From Rhynochetos jubatus (taxonomy: Eukaryota; Chordata; Aves; Eurypygiformes; Rhynochetidae): a DNA stretch of 64,000 bases. A program made the translations under genes and the position numbers. Position 1 is the stretch's first letter. The number at the start of each line of letters is the position of its first letter. The notes under the pieces were generated by a model. It worked only from the letters and a program-made list of their open reading frames with translations, made no database searches and was not told the origin of the DNA. Location: positions 563,001 through 627,000 of the forward strand of contig CM050659.1 in the NCBI GenBank assembly GCA_027574665.1. Reading direction: 5' to 3'. Positions 41,255 through 54,449 of this stretch are shown piece by piece.

Positions 41255-43660
41255 ATGCGCGGCTCGTTGAAGCGTCTGCCCAAACACGGACATCTAAAGC
41301 AGCACTGTAATGCGACCAAACAGAAAGAGTTAGGAGAGAATTTCTTGTCCCTTCTTGCTGCGCCTTTGCAGAGCACTGCGTGCCAGAGCAGCCGGATCGC
41401 TGTGTTGCTTGCAATCTCCAGTTCCAAGAGTGCCACAGTTCCTCGGCAACAGAAAGAGCTAGGAAGGAATTGCTTACGCTGTTTTCTCTCGCTGTGCTCT
41501 AGCAGTTCGTTCCCTTTTCGGCAGACCGCGGGACCGCTTGCAAAGGTTAGAAACAAACCTCTCCCTTTTCCTCCAAAAGGGAAAGAGCTAGGAGAGAATT
41601 TCTTAGGGAAACCTTGTTTGTTTTGGCAGAGCACTGCATGCCTCTTAAGACAGAGCTCTGTATCCCCGGGAAAGTCGAAATCCACAGGGTCACCTTCTCT
41701 GTGCTAACAGGCTCGGAGGGGCTCGAATGCGCGGCTCGTTGAAGCGTCTGCCCGAACACGGACATCTGAAGCAGCACTGTAATGCGACCAAACAGAAAGA
41801 GTTAGGAGAGAATTTCTTGTCCCTTCTTGCTGCGCCTTTGAAGAGCACTGCGTGCCAGAGCAGCCGGATCGCTGTGTTGCTTGCAATCTCCAGTTCCAAG
41901 AGTGCCACAGTTCCTCGGCAACAGAAAGAGCTAGGAAGGACTTGCTTACGCTGTTTTCTCTCGCTGTGCTCTAGCAGTTCGTTCCCTTTTCGGCAGAGCG
42001 CGGGACCGCTTGCAAAGCTTAGAAACAAACCTCTCCCTTTTCCTCCAAAAGGGAAAGAGCTACGAGAGAATTTCTTAGGGAAACCTTGTTTGTTTTGGCA
42101 GAGCACTGCATGCCTCTTAAGACAGAGCTCTGTATCCCCGGGAAAGTCGAAATCCACAGGGTCACCTTCTCTGTGCTAACAGGCTCGGAGAGGCTCGAAT
42201 GCGCGGCTCGTTGAAGCGTCTGCCCGAACACGGACATCTGAAGCAGCACTGTAATGCGACCAAAGAGAAAGAGTTAGGAGAGAATTTCTTGTCCCTTCTT
42301 GCTGCGCCTTTGCAGAGCACTGCGTGCCAGAGCAGCCGGATCGCTGTGTTGCTTGCAATCTCCAGTTCCAACAGTGCCACAGTTCCTCGGCAACAGAAAG
42401 AGCTAGGAAGGAATTGCTTACGCTGTTTTCTCTCACTGTGCTCTAGCAGTTCGTTCCCTTTTCGGCAGAGCGCGGGACCGCTTGCAAAGCTTAGAAACAA
42501 ACCTCTCCCTTTTCCTCCAAAAGGGAAAGAGCTACGAGAGAATTTCTTAGGGAAACCTTGTTTGTTTTGGCAGAGCACTGCATGCCTCTTAAGACAGAGC
42601 TCTGTATCCCCGGGAAAGTCGAAATCCACAGGGTCACCTTCTCTGTGCAAACAGGCTCGGAGAGGCTCGAATGCGCGGCTCGTTGAAGCGTCTGCCCAAA
42701 CACGGACATCTAAAGCAGCACTGTAATGCGACCAAACAGAAAGAGTTAGGAGAGAATTTCTTGTCCCTTCTTGCTGCGCCTTTGCAGAGCACTGCGTGCC
42801 AGAGCAGCCGGATCGCTGTGTTGCTTGCAATCTCCAGTTCCAAGAGTGCCACAGTTCCTCGGCAACAGAAAGAGCTAGGAAGGAATTGCTTACGCTGTTT
42901 TCTCTCGCTGTGCTCTAGCAGTTCGTTCCCTTTTCGGCAGACCGCGGGACCGCTTGCAAAGGTTAGAAACAAACCTCTCCCTTTTCCTCCAAAAGGGAAA
43001 GAGCTAGGAGAGAATTTCTTAGGGAAACCTTGTTTGTTTTGGCAGAGCACTGCATGCCTCTTAAGACAGAGCTCTGTATCCCCGGGAAAGTCGAAATCCA
43101 CAGGGTCACCTTCTCTGTGCTAACAGGCTCGGAGGGGCTCGAATGCGCGGCTCGTTGAAGCGTCTGCCCGAACACGGACATCTGAAGCAGCACTGTAATG
43201 CGACCAAACAGAAAGAGTTAGGAGAGAATTTCTTGTCCCTTCTTGCTGCGCCTTTGAAGAGCACTGCGTGCCAGAGCAGCCGGATCGCTGTGTTGCTTGC
43301 AATCTCCAGTTCCAAGAGTGCCACAGTTCCTCGGCAACAGAAAGAGCTAGGAAGGACTTGCTTACGCTGTTTTCTCTCGCTGTGCTCTAGCAGTTCGTTC
43401 CCTTTTCGGCAGAGCGCGGGACCGCTTGCAAAGCTTAGAAACAAACCTCTCCCTTTTCCTCCAAAAGGGAAAGAGCTACGAGAGAATTTCTTAGGGAAAC
43501 CTTGTTTGTTTTGGCAGAGCACTGCATGCCTCTTAAGACAGAGCTCTGTATCCCCGGGAAAGTCGAAATCCACAGGGTCACCTTCTCTGTGCTAACAGGC
43601 TCGGAGAGGCTCGAATGCGCGGCTCGTTGAAGCGTCTGCCCGAACACGGACATCTGAAGC
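41255..43660 (+). repeat. Three-monomer duplication (1416-bp lag) inside the satellite
   Basis: Monomers at 41255 and 41727 recur at 42671 and 43143 with shared CAGACCGCGGG, CAAAGGTTAG and CTTTGAAGAGC variants. Confidence 0.85.
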
Positions 43661-46600
43661 AGCACTGTAATGCGACCAAACAGAAAGAGTTAGGAGAGAA
43701 TTTCTTGTCCCTTCTTGCTGCGCCTTTGCAGAGCACTGCGTGCCAGAGCAGCCGGATCGCTGTGTTGCTTGCAATCTCCAGTTCCAAGAGTGCCACAGTT
43801 CCTCGGCAACAGAAAGAGCTAGGAAGGAATTGCTTACGCTGTTTTCTCTCGCTGTGCTCTAGCAGTTCGTTCCCTTTTCGGCAGAGCGCGGGACCGCTTG
43901 CAAAGCTTAGAAACAAACCTCTCCCTTTTCCTCCAAAAGGGAAAGAGCTAGGAGAGAATTTCTTAGGGAAACCTTGTTTGTTTTGGCAGAGCACTGCATG
44001 CCTCTTAAGACAGAGCTCTGTATCCCCGGGAAAGTCGAAATCCACAGGGTCACCTTCTCTGTGCTAACAGGCTCGGAGGGGCTCGAATGCGCGGCTCGTT
44101 GAAGCGTCTGCCCGAACACGGACATCTAAAGCAGCACTGTAATGCGACCAAACAGAAAGAGTTAGGAGAGGATTTCTTGTCCCTTCTTGCTGCGCCTTTG
44201 CAGAGCACTGCGTGCCAGAGCAGCCGGATCGCTGTGTTGCTTGCAATCTCCAGTTCCAACAGTGCCACAGTTCCTCGGCAACAGAAAGAGCTAGGAAGGA
44301 ATTGCTTACGCTGTTTTCTCTCGCTGTGCTCTAGCAGTTCGTTCCCTTTTCGGCAGAGCGCGGGACCGCTTGCAAAGCTTAGAAACAAACCTCTCCCTTT
44401 TCCTCCAAAAGGGAAAGAGCTACGAGAGAATTTCTTAGGGAAACCTTGTTTGTTTTGGCAGAGCACTGCATGCCTCTTAAGACAGAGCTCTGTATCCCCG
44501 GGAAAGTCGAAATCCACAGGGTCACCTTCTCTGTGCTAACAGGCTCGGAGAGGCTCGAATGCGCGGCTCGTTGAAGCGTCTGCCCGAACACGGACATCTA
44601 AAGCAGCACTGTAATGCGACCAAACAGAAAGAGTTAGGAGAGGATTTCTTGTCCCTTCTTGCTGCGCCTTTGCAGAGCACTGCGTGCCAGAGCAGCCGGA
44701 TCGCTGTGTTGCTTGCAATCTCCAGTTCCAACAGTGCCACAGTTCCTCGGCAACAGAAAGAGCTAGGAAGGACTTGCTTACGCTGTTTTCTCTCGCTGTG
44801 CTCTAGCAGTTTGTTCCCTTTTCGGCAGAGCGCGGGACCGCTTGCAAAGCTTAGAAACAAAGCCCTCCCTTTTCCTCCAAAAGGGAAAGAGCTACGAGAG
44901 AATTTCTTAGGGAAACCTTGTTTGTTTTGGCAGAGCACTGCATGCCTCTTAAGACAGAGCTCTGTATCCCCGGGAAAGACGAAATCCACAGGGTCACCTT
45001 CTCTGTGCTAACAGGCTCGGAGAGGCTCGAATGCGCGGCTCGTTGAAGCGTCTGCCCGAACACGGACATCTGAAGCAGCACTGTAATGCGACCAAAGAAA
45101 AAGGGTTAGGAGAGAATTTCTTGTCCCTTCTTGCTGCGCCTTTGCAGAGCACTGCGTGCCAGAGCAGCCGGATCGCTGTGTTGCTTGCAATCTCCAGTTC
45201 CAAGAGTGCCACCGTTCCTCGGCAACAGAAAGAACTAGGAAGGACTTGCTTATGCTGTTTTCTCTCGCTGTGCTCTAGCAGTTCGTTCCCTTTTCGGCAG
45301 AGCGCGGGACCGCTTGCAAAGCTTAGAAACAAAGCTCTCCCTTTTCCTCCAAAAGGGAAAGAGCTACGAGAGAATTTCTTAGGGAAACCTTGTTTGTTTT
45401 GGCAGAGCACTGCATGCCTCTTAAGACAGAGCTCTGTATCCCCGGGAAAGTCGAAATCCACAGGGTCACCTTCTCTGTGCTAACAGGCTCGGAGAGGCTC
45501 GAATGCGCGGCTCGTTGAAGCGTCTGCCCGAACACGGACATCTAAAGCAGCACTGTAATGCGACCAAACAGAAAGAGTTAGGAGAGAATTTCTTGTCCCT
45601 TCTTGCTGCGCCTTTGCAGAGCACTGCGTGCCAGAGCAGCCGGACCGCTGTGTTGCTTGCAATCTCCAGTTCCAACAGTGCCACAGTTCCTCGGCAACAG
45701 AAAGAGCTAGGAAGGAATTGCTTACGCTGTTTTCTCTCGCTGTGCTCTAGCAGTTCGTTCCCTTTTCGGCAGAGCGCGGGACCGCTTGCAAAGCTTAGAA
45801 ACAAACCTCTCCCTTTTCCTCCAAAAGGGAAAGAGCTACGAGAGAATTTCTTAGGGAAACCTTGTTTGTTTTGGCAGAGCACTGCATGCCTCTTAAGACA
45901 GAGCTCTGTATCCCCGGGAAAGTCGAAATCCACAGGGTCACCTTCTCTGTGCTAACAGGCTCGGAGAGGCTCGAATGCGCGGCTCGTTGAAGCGTCTGCC
46001 CGAACACGGACATCTAAAGCAGCACTGTAATGCGACCAAACAGAAAGAGTTAGGAGAGAATTTCTTGTCCCTTCTTGCTGCGCCTTTGCAGAGCACTGCG
46101 TGCCAGAGCAGCCGGATCGCTGTGTTGCTTGCAATCTCCAGTTCCAACAGTGCCACCGTTCCTCGGCAACAGAAAGAACTAGGAAGGACTTGCTTACGCT
46201 GTTTTCTCTCGCTGTGCTCTAGCAGTTCGTTCCCTTTTCGGCAGAGCGCGGGACCGCTTGCAAAGCTTAGAAACAAACCTCTCCCTTTTCCTCCAAAAGG
46301 GAAAGAGCTACGAGAGAATTTCTCAGGGAAACCTTGTTTGTTTTGACAGAGCACTGCATGCCTCTTAAGACAGAGCTCTGTATCCCCGGGAAAGTCGAAA
46401 TCCACAGGGTCACCTTCTCTGTGCTAACAGGCTCGGAGAGGCTCGAATGCGCGGCTCGTTGAAGCGTCTGCCCGAACACGGACATCTAAAGCAGCACTGT
46501 AATGCGACCAAACAGAAAGAGTTAGGAGAGGATTTCTTGTCCCTTCTTGCTGCGCCTTTGCAGAGCACTGCGTGCCAGAGCAGCCGGATCGCTGTGTTGC

Positions 46601-49600
46601 TTGCAATCTCCAGTTCCAACAGTGCCACAGTTCCTCGGCAACAGAAAGAGCTAGGAAGGAATTGCTTACGCTGTTTTCTCTCGCTGTGCTCTAGCAGTTC
46701 GTTCCCTTTTCGGCAGAGCGCGGGACCGCTTGCAAAGCTTAGAAACAAACCTCTCCCTTTTCCTCCAAAAGGGAAAGAGCTACGAGAGAATTTCTTAGGG
46801 AAACCTTGTTTGTTTTGGCAGAGCACTGCATGCCTCTTAAGACAGAGCTCTGTATCCCCGGGAAAGTCGAAATCCACAGGGTCACCTTCTCTGTGCTAAC
46901 AGGCTCGGAGAGGCTCGAATGCGCGGCTCGTTGAAGCGTCTGCCCGAACACGGACATCTAAAGCAGCACTGTAATGCGACCAAACAGAAAGAGTTAGGAG
47001 AGGATTTCTTGTCCCTTCTTGCTGCGCCTTTGCAGAGCACTGCGTGCCAGAGCAGCCGGATTGCTGTGTTGCTTGCAATCTCCAGTTCCAAGAGTGCCAC
47101 AGTTCCTCGGCAACAGAAAGAGCTAGGAAGGACTTGCTTACGCTGTTTTCTCTCGCTGTGCTCTAGCAGTTCGTTCCCTTTTCGGCAGAGCGCGGGACCG
47201 CTTGCAAAGCTTAGAAACAAAGCTCTCCCTTTTCCTCCAAAAGGGAAAGAGCTAGGAGAGAATTTCTTAGGGAAACCTTGTTTGTTTTGGCAGAGCACTG
47301 CATGCCTCTTAAGACAGAGCTCTGTATCCCCGGGAAAGTCGAAATCCACAGGGTCACCTTCTCTGTGCTAACAGGCTCGGAGAGGCTCGAATGCGGGGCT
47401 CGTTGAAGCGTCTGCCCGAACACGGACATCTGAAGCAGCACTGTAATGCGACCAAACAGAAAGAGTTAGGAGAGAATTTCTTGTCCCTTCTTGCTGCGCC
47501 TTTGCAGAGCACTGCGTGCCAGAGCAGCCGGATCGCTGTGTTGCTTGCAATCTCCAGTTCCAACAGTGCCACAGTTCCTCGGCAACAGAAAGAGCTAGGA
47601 AGGAATTGCTTACGCTGTTTTCTCTCGCTGTGCTCTAGCAGTTCGTTCCCTTTTCGGCAGAGCGCGGGACCGCTTGCAAAGCTTAGAAACAAACCTCTCC
47701 CTTTTCCTCCAAAAGGGAAAGAGCTAGGAGAGAATTTCTTAGGGAAACCTTGTTTGTTTTGGGAGAGCACTGCATGCCTCTTAAGACAGAGCTCTGTATC
47801 CCCGGGAAAGTCGAAATCCACAGGGTCACCTTCTCTGTGCTAACAGGCTCGGAGGGGCTCGAATGCGCGGCTCGTTGAAGCGTCTGCCCGAACACGGACA
47901 TCTGAAGCAGCACTGTAATGCGACCAAACAGAAAGAGTTAGGAGAGAATTTCTTGTCCCTTCTTGCTGCGCCTTTGCAGAGCACTGCGTGCCAGAGCAGC
48001 CGGATCGCTGTGTTGCTTGCAATCTCCAGTTCCAACAGTGCCACAGTTCCTCGGCAACAGAAAGAGCTAGGAAGGAATTGCTTACGCTGTTTTCTCTCGC
48101 TGTGCTCTAGCAGTTCGTTCCCTTTTCGGCAGGGCGCGGGACCGCTTGCAAAGCTTAGAAACAAAGCTCTCCCTTTTCCTCCAAAAGGGAAAGAGCTACG
48201 AGAGAATTTCTTAGGGAAACCTTGTTTGTTTTGGCAGAGCACTGCATGCCTCTTAAGACAAAGCTCTGTATCCGCGGGAAAGTCGAAATCCACAGGGTCA
48301 CCTTCTCTGTGCTAACAGGCTCGGAGAGGCTCGAATGCGCGGCTCGTTGAAGCGTCTGCCCGAACACGGACATCTGAAGCAGCACTGTAATGCGACCAAA
48401 GAAAAAGGGTTAGGAGAGAATTTCTTGTCCCTTCTTGCTGCGCCTTTGCAGAGCACTGCGTGCCAGAGCAGCCGGATCGCTGTGTTGCTTGCAATCTCCA
48501 GTTCCAAGAGTGCCACCGTTCCTCGGCAACAGAAAGAACTAGGAAGGACTTGCTTATGCTGTTTTCTCTCGCTGTGCTCTAGCAGTTCGTTCCCTTTTCG
48601 GCAGAGCGCGGGACCGCTTGCAAAGCTTAGAAACAAAGCTCTCCCTTTTCCTCCAAAAGGGAAAGAGCTACGAGAGAATTTCTTAGGGAAACCTTGTTTG
48701 TTTTGGCAGAGCACTGCATGCCTCTTAAGACAGAGCTCTGTATCCCCGGGAAAGTCGAAATCCACAGGGTCACCTTCTCTGTGCTAACAGGCTCGGAGAG
48801 GCTCGAATGCGCGGCTCGTTGAAGCGTCTGCCCGAACACGGACATCTAAAGCAGCACTGTAATGCGACCAAACAGAAAGAGTTAGGAGAGAATTTCTTGT
48901 CCCTTCTTGCTGCGCCTTTGCAGAGCACTGCGTGCCAGAGCAGCCGGATCGCTGTGTTGCTTGCAATCTCCAGTTCCAACAGTGCCACAGTTCCTCGGCA
49001 ACAGAAAGAGCTAGGAAGGAATTGCTTACGCTGTTTTCTCTCACTGTGCTCTAGCAGTTCGTTCCCTTTTCGGCAGGGCGCGGGACCGCTTGCAAAGCTT
49101 AGAAACAAACCTCTCCCTTTTCCTCCAAAAGGGAAAGAGCTACGAGAGAATTTCTTAGGGAAACCTTGTTTGTTTTGGCAGAGCACTGCATGCCTCTTAA
49201 GACAGAGCTCTGTATCCCCGGGAAAGTCGAAATCCACAGGGTCACCTTCTCTGTGCTAACAGGCTCGGAGGGGCTCGAATGCGCGGCTCGTTGAAGCGTC
49301 TGCCCGAACACGGACATCTAAAGCAGCACTGTAATGCGACCAAACAGAAAGAGTTAGGAGAGAATTTCTTGTCCCTTCTTGCTGCGCCTTTGCAGAGCAC
49401 TGCGTGCCAGAGCAGCCGGACCGCTGTGTTGCTTGCAATCTCCAGTTCCAACAGTGCCACAGTTCCTCGGCAACAGAAAGAGCTAGGAAGGAATTGCTTA
49501 CGCTGTTTTCTCTCGCTGTGCTCTAGCAGTTCGTTCCCTTTTCGGCAGAGCGCGGGACCGCTTGCAAAGCTTAGAAACAAACCTCTCCCTTTTCCTCCAA

Positions 49601-51528
49601 AAGGGAAAGAGCTACGAGAGAATTTCTTAGGGAAACCTTGTTTGTTTTGGCAGAGCACTGCATGCCTCTTAAGACAGAGCTCTGTATCCCCGGGAAAGTC
49701 GAAATCCACAGGGTCACCTTCTCTGTGCTAACAGGCTCGGAGAGGCTCGAATGCGCGGCTCGTTGAAGCGTCTGCCCGAACACGGACATCTAAAGCAGCA
49801 CTGTAATGCGACCAAACAGAAAGAGTTAGGAGAGAATTTCTTGTCCCTTCTTGCTGCGCCTTTGCAGAGCACTGCGTGCCAGAGCAGCCGGATCGCTGTG
49901 TTGCTTGCAATCTCCAGTTCCAAGAGTGCCACAGTTCCTCGGCAACAGAAAGAGCTAGGAAGGAATTGCTTACGCTGTTTTCTCTCGCTGTGCTCTAGCA
50001 GTTTGTTCCCTTTTCGGCAGAGCGCGGGACCGCTTGCAAAGCTTAGAAACAAACCTCTCCCTTTTCCTCCAAAAGGGAAAGAGCTACGAGAGAATTTCTT
50101 AGGGAAACCTTGTTTGTTTTGGCAGAGCACTGCATGCCTCTTAAGACAGAGCTCTGTATCCCCGGGAAAGACGAAATCCACAGGGTCACCTTCTCTGTGC
50201 TAACAGGCTCGGAGAGGCTCGAATGCGGGGCTCGTTGAAGCGTCTGCCCGAACACGGACATCTAAAGCAGCACTGTAATGCGACCAAAGAGAAAGAGTTA
50301 GGAGAGAATTTCTTGTCCCTTCTTGCTGCGCCTTTGCAGAGCACTGCGTGCCAGAGCAGCCGGACCGCTGTGTTGCTTGCAATCTCCAGTTCCAACAGTG
50401 CCACAGTTCCTCGGCAACAGAAAGAGCTAGGAAGGAGTTGCTTACGCTGTTTTCTCTCGCTGTGCTCTAGCAGTTCGTTCCCTTTTCGGCAGAGCGCGGG
50501 ACCGCTTGCAAAGCTTAGAAACAAACCTCTCCCTTTTCCTCCAAAAGGGAAAGAGCTACGAGAGAATTTCTTAGGGAAACCTTGTTTGTTTTGGCAGAGC
50601 ACTGCATGCCTCTTAAGACAGAGCTCTGTATCCCCGGGAAAGTCGAAATCCACAGGGTCACCTTCTCTGTGCTAACAGGCTCGGAGAGGCTCGAATGCGC
50701 GGCTCGTTGAAGCGTCTGCCCGAACACGGACATCTAAAGCAGCACTGTAATGCGACCAAAGAGAAAGAGTTAGGAGAGAATTTCTTGTCCCTTCTTGCTG
50801 CGCCTTTGCAGAGCACTGCGTGCCAGAGCAGCCGGACCGCTGTGTTGCTTGCAATCTCCAGTTCCAAGAGTGCCACAGTTCCTCGGCAACAGAAAGAGCT
50901 AGGAAGGACTTGCTTACGCTGTTTTCTCTCGCTGTGCTCTAGCAGTTCGCTCCCTTTTCGGCAGAGCGCGGGACCGCTTGCAAAGCTTAGAAACAAACCT
51001 CTCCCTTTTCCTCCAAAAGGGAAAGAGCTACGAGAGAATTTCTTAGGGAAACCTTGTTTGTTTTGGCAGAGCACTGCATGCCTCTTAAGACAGAGCTCTG
51101 TATCGCCGGGAAAGTCGAAATCCACAGGGTCACCTTCTCTGTGCTAACAGGCTCGGAGAGGCTCGAATGCGCGGCTCGTTGAAGCGTCTGCCCGAACACG
51201 GACATCTGAAGCAGCACTGTAATGCGACCAAACAGAAAGAGTTAGGAGAGAATTTCTTGTCCCTTCTTGCTGCGCCTTTGCAGAGCACTGCGTGCCAGAG
51301 CAGCCGGACCGCTGTGTTGCTTGCAATCTCCAGTTCCAACAGTGCCACAGTTCCTCGGCAACAGAAAGAGCTAGGAAGGAATTGCTTGCGCTGTTTTCTC
51401 TCGCTGTGCTCTAGCAGTTCGTTCCCTTTTCGGCAGAGCGCGGGACCGCTTGCAAAGCTTAGAAACAAACCTCTCCCTTTTCCTCCAAAAGGGAAAGAGC
51501 TACGAGAGAATTTCTTAGGGAAACTTTG

Positions 51529-51534
51529 TTTCGG
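51529..51534 (+). other. Only length change in the satellite: 4-bp deletion
   Basis: Where other monomers read TTTGTTTGTTTTGGCAGAG, this one reads TTTGTTTCGGCAGAG: four bases are missing and one T is a C. Monomer spacing here is 468 instead of 472. Confidence 0.95.
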
Positions 51535-54449
51535 CAGAGCACTGCATGCCTCTTAAGACAGAGCTCTGTATCCCCGGGAAAGTTGAAATCCACAGGGTCA
51601 CCTTCTCTGTGCTAACAGGCTCGGAGAGGCTCGAATGCGCGGCTCATTGAAGCGTCTGCCCGAACAGGGTCATCTAAAGCAGCACTGTAATGCGACCAAA
51701 CAGAAAGAGTTAGGAGAGGATTTCTTGTCCCTTCTTGCTGCGCCTTTGCAGAGCACTGCGTGCCAGAGCAGCCGGATCGCTGTGTTGCTTGCAATCTCCA
51801 GTTCCAACAGTGCCACAGTTCCTCGGCAACAGAAAGAGCTAGGAAGGAGTTGCTTACGCTGTTTTCTCTCGCTGTGCTCTAGCAGTTCGTTCCCTTTTCG
51901 GCAGAGCGCGGGACCGCTTGCAAAGCTTAGAAACAAACCTCTCCCTTTTCCTCCAAAAGGGAAAGAGCTACGAGGGAATTTCTTAGGGAAACCTTGTTTG
52001 TTTTGGCAGAGCACTGCATGCCTCTTAAGACAGAGCTCTGTATCCCCGGGAAAGTTGAAATCCACAGGGTCACCTTCTCTGTGCTAACAGGCTCGGAGAG
52101 GCTCGAATGCGGGGCTCGTTGAAGCGTCTGCCCGAACACGGACATCTAAAGCAGCACTGTAATGCGACCAAACAGAAAGAGTTAGGAGAGAATTTCTTGT
52201 CCCTCCTTGCTGCGCCTTTGCAGAGCACTGCGTGCCAGAGCAGCCGGATCGCTGTGTTGCTTGCAATCTCCAGTTCCAACAGTGCCACAGTTCCTCGGCA
52301 ACAGAAAGAGCTAGGAAGGAATTGCTTACGCTGTTTTCTCTCACTGTGCTCTAGCAGTTCGTTCCCTTTTCGGCAGAGCGCGGGACCGCTTGCAAAGCTT
52401 AGAAACAAACCTCTCCCTTTTCCTCCAAAAGGGAAAGAGCTACGAGAGAATTTCTTAGGGAAACCTTGTTTGTTTTGGCAGAGCACTGCATGCCTCTTAA
52501 GACAGAGCTCTGTATCCCCGGGAAAGTCGAAATCCACAGGGTCACCTTCTCTGTGCTAACAGGCTCGGAGGGGCTCGAATGCGCGGCTCGTTGAAGCGTC
52601 TGCCCGAACACGGACATCTGAAGCAGCACTGTAATGCGACCAAACAGAAAGAGTTAGGAGAGAATTTCTTGTCCCTTCTTGCTGCGCCTTTGCAGAGCAC
52701 TGCGTGCCAGAGCAGCCGGATCGCTGTGTTGCTTGCAATCTCCAGTTCCAACAGTGCCACAGTTCCTCGGCAACAGAAAGAGCTAGGAAGGAATTGCTTA
52801 CGCTGTTTTCTCTCGCTGTGCTCTAGCAGTTCGTTCCCTTTTCGGCAGAGCGCGGGACCGCTTGCAAAGGTTAGAAACAAACCTCTCCCTTTTCCTCCAA
52901 AAGGGAAAGAGCTACGAGAGAATTTCTTAGGGAAACCTTGTTTGTTTTGGCAGAGCACTGCATGCCTCTTAAGACAGAGCTCTGTATCCCCGGGAAAGTC
53001 GAAATCCACAGGGTCACCTTCTCTGTGCTAACAGGCTCGGAGAGGCTCGAATGCGCGGCTCGTTGAAGCGTCTGCCCGAACACGGACATCTAAAGCAGCA
53101 CTGTAATGCGACCAAACAGAAAGAGTTAGGAGAGGATTTCTTGTCCCTTCTTGCTGCGCCTTTGCAGAGCACTGCGTGCCAGAGCAGCCGGATCGCTGTG
53201 TTGCTTGCAATCTCCAGTTCCAACAGTGCCACAGTTCCTCGGCAACAGAAAGAGCTAGGAAGGACTTGCTTACGCTGTTTTCTCTCGCTGTGCTCTAGCA
53301 GTTCGTTCCCTTTTCGGCAGAGCGCGGGACCGCTTGCAAAGGTTAGAAACAAACCTCTCCCTTTTCCTCCAAAAGGGAAAGAGCTACGAGAGAATTTCTT
53401 AGGGAAACCTTGTTTGTTTTGGCAGAGCACTGCATGCCTCTTAAGACAGAGCTCTGTATCCCCGGGAAAGTCGAAATCCACAGGGTCACCTTCTCTGTGC
53501 TAACAGGCTCGGAGAGGCTCGAATGCGCGGCTCGTTGAAGCGTCTGCCCGAACACGGACATCTAAAGCAGCACTGTAATGCGACCAAAGAGAAAGAGTTA
53601 GGAGAGAATTTCTTGTCCCTTCTTGCTGCGCCTTTGCAGAGCACTGCGTGCCAGAGCAGCCGGACCGCTGTGTTGCTTGCAATCTCCAGTTCCAACAGTG
53701 CCACAGTTCCTCGGCAACAGAAAGAGCTAGGAAGGAATTGCTTGCGCTGTTTTCTCTCGCTGTGCTCTAGCAGTTCGTTCCCTTTTCGGCAGAGCGCGGG
53801 ACCGCTTGCAAAGCTTAGAAACAAACCTCTCCCTTTTCCTCCAAAAGGGAAAGAGCTACGAGAGAATTTCTTAGGGAAACCTTGTTTGTTTTGGCAGAGC
53901 ACTGCATGCCTCTTAAGACAGAGCTCTGTATCCCCGGGAAAGTCGAAATCCACAGGGTCACCTTCTCTGTGCTAACAGGCTCGGAGAGGCTCGAATGCGC
54001 GGCTCGTTGAAGCGTCTGCCCGAACAGGGTCATCTAAAGCAGCACTGTAATGCGACCAAACAGAAAGAGTTAGGAGAGGATTTCTTGTCCCTTCTTGCTG
54101 CGCCTTTGCAGAGCACTGCGTGCCAGAGCAGCCGGATCGCTGTGTTGCTTGCAATCTCCAGTTCCAACAGTGCCACAGTTCCTCGGCAACAGAAAGAGCT
54201 AGGAAGGAGTTGCTTACGCTGTTTTCTCTCGCTGTGCTCTAGCAGTTCGTTCCCTTTTCGGCAGAGCGCGGGACCGCTTGCAAAGCTTAGAAACAAACCT
54301 CTCCCTTTTCCTCCAAAAGGGAAAGAGCTAGGAGAGAATTTCTTAGGGAAACCTTGTTTGTTTTGGCAGAGCACTGCATGCCTCTTAAGACAGAGCTCTG
54401 TATCCCCGGGAAAGTCGAAATCCACAGGGTCACCTTCTCTGTGCTAACA

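Noticed and set aside
42162-42830. 222-codon minus-strand frame joining two monomers (also at 54430 and 56790)
   Set aside because: Caused by a single T-to-A change (GTGCTAAC to GTGCAAAC) that removes a stop between monomers; no sign of coding function.
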